In this document: in pieces, positions 44,748 through 51,790 of the stretch | Numbering within the stretch: the first letter of the stretch is position 1 | How the letters are laid out: the number at the start of each line of letters is the position of its first letter | From: Bacteroidota bacterium | GTDB lineage: Bacteria; Bacteroidota; Bacteroidia; Chitinophagales; Chitinophagaceae | Length of the DNA stretch: 51,790 nt | Reading direction: 5' to 3' | Assembly (NCBI GenBank): GCA_018971025.1 | Contig: JAGWVE010000009.1 | Span: 1-51,790 of the forward strand | The notes under the pieces: model-generated | The model's input: the letters and a program-made list of their open reading frames with translations, nothing else | Databases searched by the model: none | Told to the model about the DNA's origin: nothing | Made by a program: the position numbers and the translations under genes

Positions 44748-45047
44748 TTACGCCGCTAATTTTTCTTTGTGTTTTTTAATTTGTGCCACCATTGCATCAT
44801 AGGCTCCTTCAAATGCTGCTTCAAAAGTTTTGGCGCTATCCTTTACAAAAAAATCATGTTTTGGGACATGAACGCATATTTCTACGACTTTGTCTTTGAT
44901 GTGATGGACTACATTGTCCAGTTTTAAGAAGATTTCAAGTTTGGTGATGCCGTCGTGAAAATGATGTAGTTTTTTTGCTTTTTGAGTAACCAATTGGGTT
45001 AATTTTTCGTCGGCAACAAAGTGCACGGTTTGAATTAGAACGTTCAT
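44748..45047 (-). CDS. hpf: Ribosome hibernation-promoting factor (short HPF/RaiA)
   Basis: 99 residues, single S30AE domain (MNVLIQTVHFVADEKLTQLV, then EICVHVPKHDFFVKDSAKTFEAAFEGAYDAM in parts). The short form lacks the C-terminal dimerisation domain of long HPF. It binds the 30S decoding region in stationary phase and stabilises idle ribosomes. It lies downstream of xerC with a gap of 145 bases, AT-rich, in which no consensus promoter is clear. Confidence 0.88.
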   Translation of the reverse strand: MNVLIQTVHFVADEKLTQLVTQKAKKLHHFHDGITKLEIFLKLDNVVHHIKDKVVEICVHVPKHDFFVKDSAKTFEAAFEGAYDAMVAQIKKHKEKLAA

Positions 45048-45192
45048 ACAACAACTCTTTTAATCGGTGAAAAAATAAGTGAAAAGAAGGAACTTCTATT
45101 GCTTACAATTTACTATAAATAATACACAAAAAAAAGTTAATTGTATAAACGGTAAAAGGGTGCAAACTCATTAGGCTTTTGGGAAAAATGGC

Positions 45193-46089
45193 TTAGGCTT
45201 TGGGGTGTGCCTTTTTAAAAACCTCTTTTAACTTTTCGATGGTGTTGTGCGTGTAAACTTGCGTGGCAGCTAAACTACTGTGGCCTAGGAGTTCCTTTAC
45301 AGCATTGAGGTCTGCGCCGTTGTTCATGAGGTGTGTAGCAAAACTATGCCTTAAAATATGCGGGCTTTTTTGTTGCAAAGTAGTAACTAAACTTAAATAA
45401 TATTTTACAAAACTATACACCATGCGGGGCTGTAAAGCCTTTCCATTTTCTGAAGTAAACAAGTTGTCAATGCCGGGCAGTTTTGCAGGTCGGTTGGCAC
45501 AGTATTGTTTGAGCTGTTGCAGTAGTGCAGGACTTATCGGAAGTAACCTTTCTTTGTTGCCTTTTCCCACCACTTTTAATTGCTGAAGCGAGGGATCTAG
45601 TTGCGACTCTTTTAAGTGCACCAACTCAGATAAACGCATACCCGTACTATAAAATAATTGGAGAACCAACCTTTCGGTACTACCCTTCCAAGTATCCGGA
45701 AATTCGATATGTGCAAAAAGGGTATCCATATCTACCTCGGCAACAAAAGCAGGCAGCCTTTTGCGCACTTTAGGCGTTACGATGGTAGCCATGGGACTGG
45801 TGGCTAGTACACCGGTTTTAAGCTGGTATTTAAAAAAAGATTTGAGGGCCGAAATTTTGCGGTTGAGACTTTTGGCCGTTAACCCCTCTTCTTTCATTTC
45901 GGCGAGCCAGGACCTAATATACATAGCGGTAATAGCTTCTAGCGGGGGTGCATCAAATTGACTGCTGAGGTAGGCAAAAAACTGTGCAAGGTCGTTTTGG
46001 TATGCTATAATAGTATGCTGCGCATATCGCTTCTCAAATTTGAGATGGTCTAAAAAAGGTTGCAATATAGCAACGTATGCATCAGACAT
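45193..46089 (-). CDS. xerC: Tyrosine recombinase XerC/XerD type
   Basis: 298 residues. N-terminal SAM-like DNA-binding domain (about 5-95), then the catalytic domain with all active-site residues: Arg152, Lys176, His244, Arg247, His270 and Tyr279 (VYTH). Resolves chromosome dimers at dif. The length and position in a core-gene block argue for the housekeeping enzyme and against an integrase; C versus D cannot be decided with certainty. It lies between rpsU and hpf, an arrangement I recall as common in the phylum. Confidence 0.88.
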   Translation of the reverse strand: MSDAYVAILQPFLDHLKFEKRYAQHTIIAYQNDLAQFFAYLSSQFDAPPLEAITAMYIRSWLAEMKEEGLTAKSLNRKISALKSFFKYQLKTGVLATSPMATIVTPKVRKRLPAFVAEVDMDTLFAHIEFPDTWKGSTERLVLQLFYSTGMRLSELVHLKESQLDPSLQQLKVVGKGNKERLLPISPALLQQLKQYCANRPAKLPGIDNLFTSENGKALQPRMVYSFVKYYLSLVTTLQQKSPHILRHSFATHLMNNGADLNAVKELLGHSSLAATQVYTHNTIEKLKEVFKKAHPKA

Positions 46090-46109
46090 AAACCAAAAGT
46101 TTGGGCATA

Positions 46110-46148
46110 AAAAAAGTAGCCTAAAGTTAAGATACTTAAGGCTACTTA
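46110..46148 (-). terminator. Terminator after rpsU
   Basis: AAGTAGCC (46148-46141) pairs with GGCTACTT (46122-46115) on the minus strand, extended by further pairs with one mismatch, followed by T7. It separates rpsU from xerC. Confidence 0.85.
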
Positions 46149-46173
46149 ATATGATTTAGGAAACAAAGAGTAA

Positions 46174-46371
46174 TTACCCTTCGATTTTTCCGCTAGCTAT
46201 TTGTTGCTTGTAGATTGCTTTTAACACTTGTCCACGACGCACAACTGAAGGCTTAGTGAAAGCTTGACGCTCTCTTAATTGTAAAAGCGTTTTGCTTTTT
46301 TCAAACTTCTTTTTGTACTTCTTAAGCGCTTTGTCGATGTTTTCGCAATCTTTTGAGTCGATAATTAACAT
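46174..46371 (-). CDS. rpsU: Ribosomal protein bS21
   Basis: 65 residues, basic (IDKALKKYKKKFEKSKTLLQLRERQAF in blocks). In Bacteroidota ribosomes bS21, with bS6 and bS18, holds the 16S anti-Shine-Dalgarno tail away from mRNA (structural work on Flavobacterium johnsoniae). This gene alone in the window has a strong Shine-Dalgarno sequence, fitting the reported model in which ribosomes lacking bS21 translate rpsU preferentially. Own promoter and terminator make it monocistronic. Confidence 0.97.
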   Translation of the reverse strand: MLIIDSKDCENIDKALKKYKKKFEKSKTLLQLRERQAFTKPSVVRRGQVLKAIYKQQIASGKIEG

Positions 46372-46379
46372 ACTATGAT

Positions 46380-46388
46380 ACCTCCTTA
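46380..46388 (-). promoter_or_regulatory. Strong Shine-Dalgarno sequence of rpsU
   Basis: TAAGGAGGT, ending 8 bases before the ATG. AAGGAGGT is complementary over 8 consecutive bases to the conserved anti-Shine-Dalgarno ACCTCCTT. Ribosomal genes elsewhere in the window (rpoB, rpoC, rplK, rplL, tuf, nusG, secE) show nothing similar. Confidence 0.9.
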
Positions 46389-46405
46389 GGTGATTTTTAG
46401 GATTG

Positions 46406-46436
46406 CAAAGATAAGGGATGATTATTAATTAACAAA
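46406..46436 (-). promoter_or_regulatory. Promoter of rpsU
   Basis: TTTG (46436-46433), 19-nt spacer, TATCTTTG (46413-46406), giving a leader of about 30 bases that carries the Shine-Dalgarno sequence. Confidence 0.8.
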
Positions 46437-46480
46437 CGGTTCCAAAAAATAATTTTCAAATAACAATTTAAATCTGAAAA

Positions 46481-48337
46481 TTAAATAGACTTCCCTTTTA
46501 AGGCTCCCTTTACCGCTTCGTCCATGGCGCGCTCAGCAAACGGTCTGGTAGTTTCGTTGAGGGCTTCTATTTTGGCTTGAATGATGTTCTTGTCCTCCAT
46601 GGTTATAGCCAGTTGTAGCGCTTGCAACGCAAGCGCGGTTTGGGTCACTTCTTCGGGCGTTAATAAAGATTGGTGCTTTACCATAAACTTTTCGGTAACG
46701 GCAAGGAGCTGCTCTCCCTCTGTTCTGGCTTCTACCAGCGCCCTTAAGACCATATCGGCAGCAGCATTTTCGATACTATCCTGAAGCATCTTTTCTACCT
46801 GATCATCCGTTAAATCTAGGGCCGGCTTTACTTCAATAATTTGTTCAACACCACTTCGTAACTCTTTGGCTTTCACTACTAATATACCATCTGCATTCAA
46901 TAAAAATTGAATCTCTACTTTAGGTAATCCTGCAGGCATACCAGGTATACCTGTTAGGTTAAACTCGGCTAGTTTGCGGTTGTCTTTCACCAAATCACGC
47001 TCCCCCTGATACACCGAAATACGCATACTGGATTGCCCATCCACATGAGTCGTATATTGTCTTCCTACCTGGGTAGGCACTTTTGAGTTACGTGGAACAA
47101 GCACTTCCATGAGGCCTCCCATCGTTTCAATACCCAGGCTTAAAGGGGTGATATCGAGGAGTAAAAAGTCTTTGTTATTGCCAGCTAAAATATCGGCTTG
47201 GACGGCTGCACCTAGCGCAACCACCTCATCCGGATTGATACTATCATTGACAGGTTTTCCAAAAAAGGAAGCCACCGCTGTCTTAACAGCTGGAATTCGA
47301 GTACTGCCTCCAACCATCACAATGGAGTCTATTTGATGAGCCGATAGCTTGGCATCTGTTAGGGCATTTTGACAACAAGTGATGGTTTTGCTGATAATGG
47401 ATTCGATTAAAGATTCAAAAACAGGCTTTGTAATCTGATATATTTGACCATCAATGGTTGTTTCAAATTGATCCAAACTGCTTAAAGTTTTTTTAGCTTC
47501 TTCTGCACTTAAACGTATGGTTTGTAATAAGTTAGGATTTGTTTGTAAAACTTTAATATCAATTGATTTTTGATCCAACCAATAATCTATTATAGCACGG
47601 TCAATATCATCTCCACCCAAATAAGTATCCCCATTGGTTGAGAGTACATCAAATACCCCATCGGTAATTTTAAGGATTGAAATATCAAAAGTACCGCCAC
47701 CTAAATCGTATACCGCAATGGTTGTCTCCCCCTCTTTTTCAAGCCCTAAGCCATACGCTAAACTTGCAGCGGTTGGCTCATTCACAATACGTAATACATC
47801 CAGTCCGGCTAATTTACCAGCATCGCGGGTTGCCTGACGCTGCGCATCATTAAAATAGGCAGGCACCGTAATAACGGCTTTAGTAACGGGTGTTTTTAAA
47901 ATATGTTCGGCACGCTTTTTTAGCTCAGCCAGAATAAAAGAAGATAAATCGGTGGGAGAATAAAAGCTAGAGCCTACCTGCACTTTAACCAGCGCATCGG
48001 TATTGTCATCGATTACTTTGTAGGTAAAATAACCTGCACTCTGGCTCACATCTTTGTAGCTTTTACCCATGAGGCGCTTGGCACTAAAAATGGTATTGGC
48101 AGGGTCCGTTTCTAAAAAACGTTTGGCGCCCTGTCCTACTTCTGGATTACCAAAAACGTCAAAGTGCACCACGCTGGGTACTAAACTTGAACTATCATGC
48201 TCTTTTAAAGCAACGGGTTGCTTTGTTTCTGGATGAATAATGGCCACCAAACTGTTGGTGGTACCCAAATCTATTCCTACAATCATTTCAGCCTTTTGAA
48301 GGCTACCTGTTGCGATATTAATGCCAATCTTTGCCAT
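46481..48337 (-). CDS. hscA: HscA-like Hsp70 chaperone
   Basis: 618 residues. Hsp70 ATPase domain with [14 protein letters not shown] (phosphate 1), [13 protein letters not shown] (phosphate 2) and [11 protein letters not shown] (adenosine motif), then the substrate domain with [13 protein letters not shown]. The N-terminal extension [14 protein letters not shown] and the shorter lid separate it from DnaK and match HscA annotations in Bacteroidota. HscA normally works with HscB on IscU, but no isc, hscB or ferredoxin gene is adjacent, so its client here is uncertain. Its start is 15 bases after the RDD gene. Confidence 0.87.
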   Translation of the reverse strand: MAKIGINIATGSLQKAEMIVGIDLGTTNSLVAIIHPETKQPVALKEHDSSSLVPSVVHFDVFGNPEVGQGAKRFLETDPANTIFSAKRLMGKSYKDVSQSAGYFTYKVIDDNTDALVKVQVGSSFYSPTDLSSFILAELKKRAEHILKTPVTKAVITVPAYFNDAQRQATRDAGKLAGLDVLRIVNEPTAASLAYGLGLEKEGETTIAVYDLGGGTFDISILKITDGVFDVLSTNGDTYLGGDDIDRAIIDYWLDQKSIDIKVLQTNPNLLQTIRLSAEEAKKTLSSLDQFETTIDGQIYQITKPVFESLIESIISKTITCCQNALTDAKLSAHQIDSIVMVGGSTRIPAVKTAVASFFGKPVNDSINPDEVVALGAAVQADILAGNNKDFLLLDITPLSLGIETMGGLMEVLVPRNSKVPTQVGRQYTTHVDGQSSMRISVYQGERDLVKDNRKLAEFNLTGIPGMPAGLPKVEIQFLLNADGILVVKAKELRSGVEQIIEVKPALDLTDDQVEKMLQDSIENAAADMVLRALVEARTEGEQLLAVTEKFMVKHQSLLTPEEVTQTALALQALQLAITMEDKNIIQAKIEALNETTRPFAERAMDEAVKGALKGKSI

Positions 48338-48352
48338 AAGTAGGCTGCGAAA

Positions 48353-48745
48353 TTACGACTCTACCACCATAGTTCCACTCAAATGATCATGCAATGTGCT
48401 TCCTAAAAACGGAATAAAAAATGGATCAATGAGAATAAGCCTTGCTAGTGACCTTATCAATATTTGACCTACACTCGCTTTTTGCATGCTAGCTGGGGTG
48501 CTTTTATTAGAAACCACCGTACAACCCGTAAGCCATTTGGCAGGTGTTTTGGCAAACAACCATTCAAAAATTAAATAGTAGATAAAAAGGGATCCAAAAA
48601 AGAACCAGCCAAAATTTAAGTGCATGTAACCCCAGTACAATACATGAAAATTCCACCATTTGTATAGCAGCACCGCCAGTATCCAATAGAGTATCGTATC
48701 CACTAAAAAGTTTAACACCCGGGTACCATCTCCTACTTTTTTCAT
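48353..48745 (-). CDS. RDD family membrane protein
   Basis: 130 residues. RVLNFLVDTILYWILAVLLY opens the first membrane helix with the Arg/Asp pattern typical of RDD; a second helix is at about 43-62 and a third hydrophobic region near 95-115 (ARLILIDPFFIPFL). No known catalytic motif. Function unknown in most members. Its ATG is just 4 bases after a TATTTTTG element, so its mRNA could be nearly leaderless; hscA is probably co-transcribed. Confidence 0.83.
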   Translation of the reverse strand: MKKVGDGTRVLNFLVDTILYWILAVLLYKWWNFHVLYWGYMHLNFGWFFFGSLFIYYLIFEWLFAKTPAKWLTGCTVVSNKSTPASMQKASVGQILIRSLARLILIDPFFIPFLGSTLHDHLSGTMVVES

Positions 48746-48749
48746 ACCG

Positions 48750-48757
48750 CAAAAATA
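48750..48757 (-). promoter_or_regulatory. -7 element before the RDD-hscA genes
   Basis: TATTTTTG, 4 bases before the ATG. No good -33 box is seen. With the tyrS element it forms a divergent pair in a 77-bp gap. Confidence 0.45.
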
Positions 48758-48794
48758 ACGGCTTGAACCCGTAATTCGCCTACTAACTATTCCT

Positions 48795-48802
48795 TACTTT
48801 TG
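48795..48802 (+). promoter_or_regulatory. -7 element of tyrS
   Basis: TACTTTTG, 20 bases before the tyrS ATG; -33 box not clear. Confidence 0.45.
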
Positions 48803-48822
48803 CAACAAATAAGCACACCCCT

Positions 48823-50106
48823 ATGACTTTGATTGAAGAACTACGTTGGAGAGGCATGATTCAGGACATGATGCCAGGAACAGAAGAATTACTAGCCAAA
48901 GAAATGGTGTCTGGCTATATTGGATTTGACCCTACTTCAGATAGTTTACATATTGGGAGCCTCGTGCCTATTTTACTTCTGGTTCATTTGCAAAATGCAG
49001 GACATAAGCCCTACGCACTTGTAGGTGGCGCTACTGGTATGGTAGGCGACCCTTCCGGCAAAAGTGAAGAGCGTAATTTGCTATCAGAAGATATTTTGCT
49101 TCATAACCAAGAAGGCGTTCGCAAACAATTAGAAAAGTTTTTAGACTTTGACGCTGCTAAAAAAAATGCAGCCGTTATGGTAAACAACTATGACTGGTTT
49201 AAAGAAATCAATTTTCTTTCTTTTATAAGAGACGCAGGTAAACATATCACTGTCAATTACATGATGGCTAAAGACAGTGTAAAAAAGAGATTAGAAGGTG
49301 ATACGGGCATGAGCTTTACTGAATTCACTTACCAACTTATTCAGGGTTACGATTTTTACTGGTTGTACCAGAACAAAAATTGTAAACTACAAATGGGCGG
49401 AAGTGATCAGTGGGGAAATATTACTACAGGTACCGAACTTATTAGACGCAAAACCGGTGGTGAAGCTTTTGCATTTACCTGCCCACTTATCAAAAAAGCA
49501 GACGGCGGAAAATTTGGCAAAACAGAAAAAGGAAACATTTGGTTAGATCCTAAAAAAACGAGTCCCTATCAGTTCTATCAATTCTGGCTAAATGCTTCTG
49601 ATGAAGATGCAAAAGGTTGGATCAAAATATTTACACTATTACCAGTTTCAGAAATTGAAGCTTTACTTACAGAACATGAAGCTGCACCACACTTAAGACT
49701 CCTACAAAAAAAATTAGCCGAGTGCCTAACAACTTGGGTTCATAGCGCTGCCGATTATGACTTTGCTGTAAAAGCATCTGATATTTTATTTGGTAACGCC
49801 ACCACAGAAGTATTACAAAGTTTAAATGAAAACGAACTTTTGCAAGTAATGGAAGGTGTGCCTACAGCTAAAATTAGCAAAGCCTCACTAGCAAATGGTT
49901 TCGACCTTATCGACTTTCTCGTTGAAACAAATATTTTTCCTAGCAAAGGAGAAGCTAAAAAAATGTGGCAAGCGGGTGGCATAGGATTAAATAAAACCAA
50001 AATAGCACCTGAAAAAACAAGTATTGATGCGCATGACCTTTTACAAAGCAAATATTTACTGCTTCAAAAAGGCAAGAAAAATTACTACTTGGTAATTGCA
50101 GAATAA
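48823..50106 (+). CDS. tyrS: Tyrosyl-tRNA synthetase
   Basis: 427 residues, class I synthetase. HIGS (43-46), KFGKT (230-234, the KMSKS counterpart of the KFGKT-type TyrRS), the [10 protein letters not shown] substrate block, and a C-terminal S4-like RNA-binding domain (about 360-425). Complete and of normal length. It converges on the SGNH hydrolase gene with an 8-base gap. Confidence 0.97.
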   Translation: MTLIEELRWRGMIQDMMPGTEELLAKEMVSGYIGFDPTSDSLHIGSLVPILLLVHLQNAGHKPYALVGGATGMVGDPSGKSEERNLLSEDILLHNQEGVRKQLEKFLDFDAAKKNAAVMVNNYDWFKEINFLSFIRDAGKHITVNYMMAKDSVKKRLEGDTGMSFTEFTYQLIQGYDFYWLYQNKNCKLQMGGSDQWGNITTGTELIRRKTGGEAFAFTCPLIKKADGGKFGKTEKGNIWLDPKKTSPYQFYQFWLNASDEDAKGWIKIFTLLPVSEIEALLTEHEAAPHLRLLQKKLAECLTTWVHSAADYDFAVKASDILFGNATTEVLQSLNENELLQVMEGVPTAKISKASLANGFDLIDFLVETNIFPSKGEAKKMWQAGGIGLNKTKIAPEKTSIDAHDLLQSKYLLLQKGKKNYYLVIAE

Positions 50107-50114
50107 GGTAGCTA

Positions 50115-50789
50115 CTACATAGCTGCTAATACATTCCACATTGCTTCCGCTAGTACTGCATTTCCTTTTTCATTTAAATGCACACGGTCAGTGGTTAAAA
50201 TTTTAGACTCCTGATTGGAAGGATTGTTAGCGGTATTGTAGTCCATAAATACCTTACGCACATCTACAAGTGGTAGATTATTTTTAGCACTAAAATCACG
50301 AATCCATTTGCTGTATAAATTTAGATCCCCATCTAGTTGATTGCTATTGTCCGTTCTTTCACCAATTACACCTGGCGTACACACTACCACTTTAGCGCCC
50401 GTTGCCTGAATTTTTTTAACGATGGCTTCATAAAAAGGACCAAACTTCCAATAATCGGTACCGGTACCTGAAGACGCTTTATGCCACACATCATTCACGC
50501 CAATATAAATAACAACGATATCCGGATTTTTTGCAAGTACATCATTATCCATACGGAGGTATAAATCATATACTTTATTGCCTCCTATGCCAGCACCTAC
50601 TAACTCATATTTTTGATCCTTACCTGCACTTGCAAGCATCTGCTCCATCACTCTTATATAACCACCAGGTTTAGCGCCTTGCTCGGTGATCGAATCACCA
50701 AAAAAAACAATCTTTTTCTTTCTGTCTTGTCTAAAAGAGAGTAAAAACAAGCAACCTATAAAAACGGATAACAAGAGTAATTTTTGCAT
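50115..50789 (-). CDS. SGNH/GDSL family hydrolase
   Basis: 225 residues from the ATG at 50789; the upstream in-frame extension lacks family similarity and precedes the signal. An N-terminal hydrophobic segment (about 3-18) is a signal peptide or, with Cys13, possibly a lipoprotein signal of weak fit. Catalytic blocks: GDSIT (Ser33), the Gly of GAGIGGNKV, the Asn of YIGVNDVW, and DRVHLN with Asp and His. Secreted esterase/lipase-like fold; the substrate is unknown. Confidence 0.86.
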   Translation of the reverse strand: MQKLLLLSVFIGCLFLLSFRQDRKKKIVFFGDSITEQGAKPGGYIRVMEQMLASAGKDQKYELVGAGIGGNKVYDLYLRMDNDVLAKNPDIVVIYIGVNDVWHKASSGTGTDYWKFGPFYEAIVKKIQATGAKVVVCTPGVIGERTDNSNQLDGDLNLYSKWIRDFSAKNNLPLVDVRKVFMDYNTANNPSNQESKILTTDRVHLNEKGNAVLAEAMWNVLAAM

Positions 50790-50908
50790 GGGTTTAATAT
50801 TTTGTCCTTTAAATATAAAACATTTGAACAAAGTGAGTGTCTTTTAGGAGCCCAGCGCTAAATTATAGTCTGATTTTGAAGGTTTTAGTGAAAAACGAGT
50901 CTAAAATA

Positions 50909-50940
50909 TTTGGAAAATTTTACGTTGCCCCCTATTTTTG
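50909..50940 (+). promoter_or_regulatory. Promoter of tRNA-Gln
   Basis: TTTG (50909-50912), 20-nt spacer, TATTTTTG (50933-50940), 28 bases before the tRNA. The -7 octamer is identical to that of tRNA-His. Confidence 0.75.
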
Positions 50941-50968
50941 CAACCCATTCAGAAATGAATGGCCGGAT

Positions 50969-51042
50969 TGCCTGATAGTATAATGGTAGTACGACTGTTT
51001 TTGGTGCAGTTTGTCTTGGTTCGAATCCAGGTCGGGCAACCA
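50969..51042 (+). tRNA. tRNA-Gln (TTG)
   Basis: Acceptor TGCCTGA/TCGGGCA (one T-G), D stem GTAT/GTAC, anticodon stem ACTGT/GCAGT, loop TTTTGGT giving TTG, T loop TTCGAAT, A73, then an encoded CCA (51040-51042). It is the only tRNA in the window with CCA in the DNA. Confidence 0.95.
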
Positions 51043-51046
51043 ATTT

Positions 51047-51076
51047 AAAAAGCCGCAATTTTATTGCGGCTTTTTT
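51047..51076 (+). terminator. Terminator of tRNA-Gln
   Basis: AAAAAGCCGCAA / TTGCGGCTTTTT with a 5-nt loop and a following T. The symmetric A/T flanks could also serve the convergent rfbD transcript. Confidence 0.85.
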
Positions 51077-51082
51077 ATGTCT

Positions 51083-51790
51083 TTAGATGAGCGGTATACA
51101 AGTTTTTAAGCTATCTGTCCATTGTGGTTGAAGAACACTAAAATCTTGAATGATTGCGCTGCAATCCATGAGTGAAAAATGAGGGCGCTTGGCAGGCGTT
51201 GGAAAAGCCTCGGAGCCAATTTTAGTTATAACGCAACTTGTTTGAATGATTTCACCAATAGCAACGGCAAAGTCATACCAACTTATATTTCCACTATTAC
51301 TATAATGATAAATACCAGCGTGCTTGTTGCCTGCTAGTTTTTGGGTTACCACTTGCATGATGGCAGCTGCTAAATCTGCAGCATAGGTTGGGGCGCCTAT
51401 TTGGTCGCCTACTACATTTAATGAAGGGCGCTCACGCATTAAACGTTGCATGGTTTTTACAAAATTATTACCAAAGCGACTATACACCCACGAAGTTCTT
51501 ATGATAACACTTTCAGGATTGTTATTTATTGCTAGCTGCTCACCTGCTGCTTTTGATTCACCATAATAATTTACAGGATCTGTTGTATCCGAAGGCAAAT
51601 ATGGGGTTGTGCCATTACCATTAAAAACATAATCTGTAGAAATGGTAATAAATAAAGCTTGAATGGAAGCAGCATGAGCAGCCAATTTTCCTACCGCTGT
51701 AGCATTGATTTGAAACGCTGCTTCTTTATCTGATTCAGCTTTGTCAACTGCTGTATAAGCTGCGCAGTTGATTATTACTGCAGGCTTATG
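51083..51790 (-). CDS. rfbD: dTDP-4-dehydrorhamnose reductase, 3' part
   Basis: The frame runs off the right edge: upstream of the nominal start it continues as PAVIINCAAYTAVDKAES, the conserved RmlD block, so about 236 of roughly 290 residues are present and the NADPH-binding N-terminus is missing. Catalytic YYGESKAAGE (Tyr-x-x-x-Lys) and ISTDYVFNG are seen. Last step of dTDP-L-rhamnose synthesis for surface polysaccharide. Neighbouring rfb genes would lie outside the window. Confidence 0.92.
   Translation of the reverse strand, partial: HKPAVIINCAAYTAVDKAESDKEAAFQINATAVGKLAAHAASIQALFITISTDYVFNGNGTTPYLPSDTTDPVNYYGESKAAGEQLAINNNPESVIIRTSWVYSRFGNNFVKTMQRLMRERPSLNVVGDQIGAPTYAADLAAAIMQVVTQKLAGNKHAGIYHYSNSGNISWYDFAVAIGEIIQTSCVITKIGSEAFPTPAKRPHFSLMDCSAIIQDFSVLQPQWTDSLKTCIPLI

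Noticed and set aside
45193-46089. Tyrosine recombinase as sign of an integrated element
   Set aside because: XerC/D-like length and motifs, core-gene neighbours on both sides, no attachment repeats, no cargo genes and no change of base composition.

Overview
The window is a stretch of chromosome from a low-GC member of the Bacteroidota, most likely of the Chitinophagaceae type (the family is inferred from overall gene content; no 16S gene is present). Three things point there. Promoters fit the phylum consensus TTTG / about 19 nt / TAnnTTTG. Almost no gene has a Shine-Dalgarno sequence, rpsU being the striking exception. Two large carboxypeptidase-regulatory/plug/beta-barrel outer-membrane proteins and an UpxY-like NusG paralogue are present. 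I see no phage, insertion sequence, CRISPR array or other mobile DNA. The region looks like stable core genome, cut at both ends inside a gene (mtaB on the left, rfbD on the right).

Left part (1-15.6 kb): end of mtaB, an orphan NusG-like protein, the periplasmic protease Prc, tRNA-His, a DUF445 membrane protein, a TonB-receptor-like barrel, pcm, a phosphohexomutase, a PyrR-like phosphoribosyltransferase, a three-gene Fe-S redox cluster, a second barrel protein and an ArsC/Spx-like protein.

Middle (15.6-30.7 kb, all on the minus strand): a compact hybrid operon trpL-trpEGDCFBA-hisHAF-hisIE followed by a TlpA-like thioredoxin. It is headed by a previously unannotated 19-codon leader ORF with three consecutive Trp codons followed at once by a His codon, and by a terminator/antiterminator pair. 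This is a textbook attenuator with a possible dual Trp/His sensing twist, and is the most interesting element in the window. Upstream lie ispD, an isoaspartyl peptidase, a heptose-7-phosphate kinase, an APC permease and an OmpH/Skp-like chaperone.

Right part (30.7-48.8 kb, minus strand): the translation/transcription supercluster, read in the order rpsU, xerC, hpf, tRNA-Thr(TGT), tRNA-Tyr, tRNA-Gly, tRNA-Thr(GGT), tuf, tRNA-Trp, secE, nusG, rplK, rplA, rplJ, rplL, rpoB, rpoC. Terminators after rpsU, hpf, nusG, rplL and rpoC, together with strong promoters before rpsU, the tRNA cluster, rplK and rpoB, divide it into separate transcription units. rpsU has a nearly perfect Shine-Dalgarno sequence, fitting bS21 autoregulation as described in this phylum. 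hscA, an RDD membrane protein, tyrS, an SGNH hydrolase, tRNA-Gln and a partial rfbD close the window.
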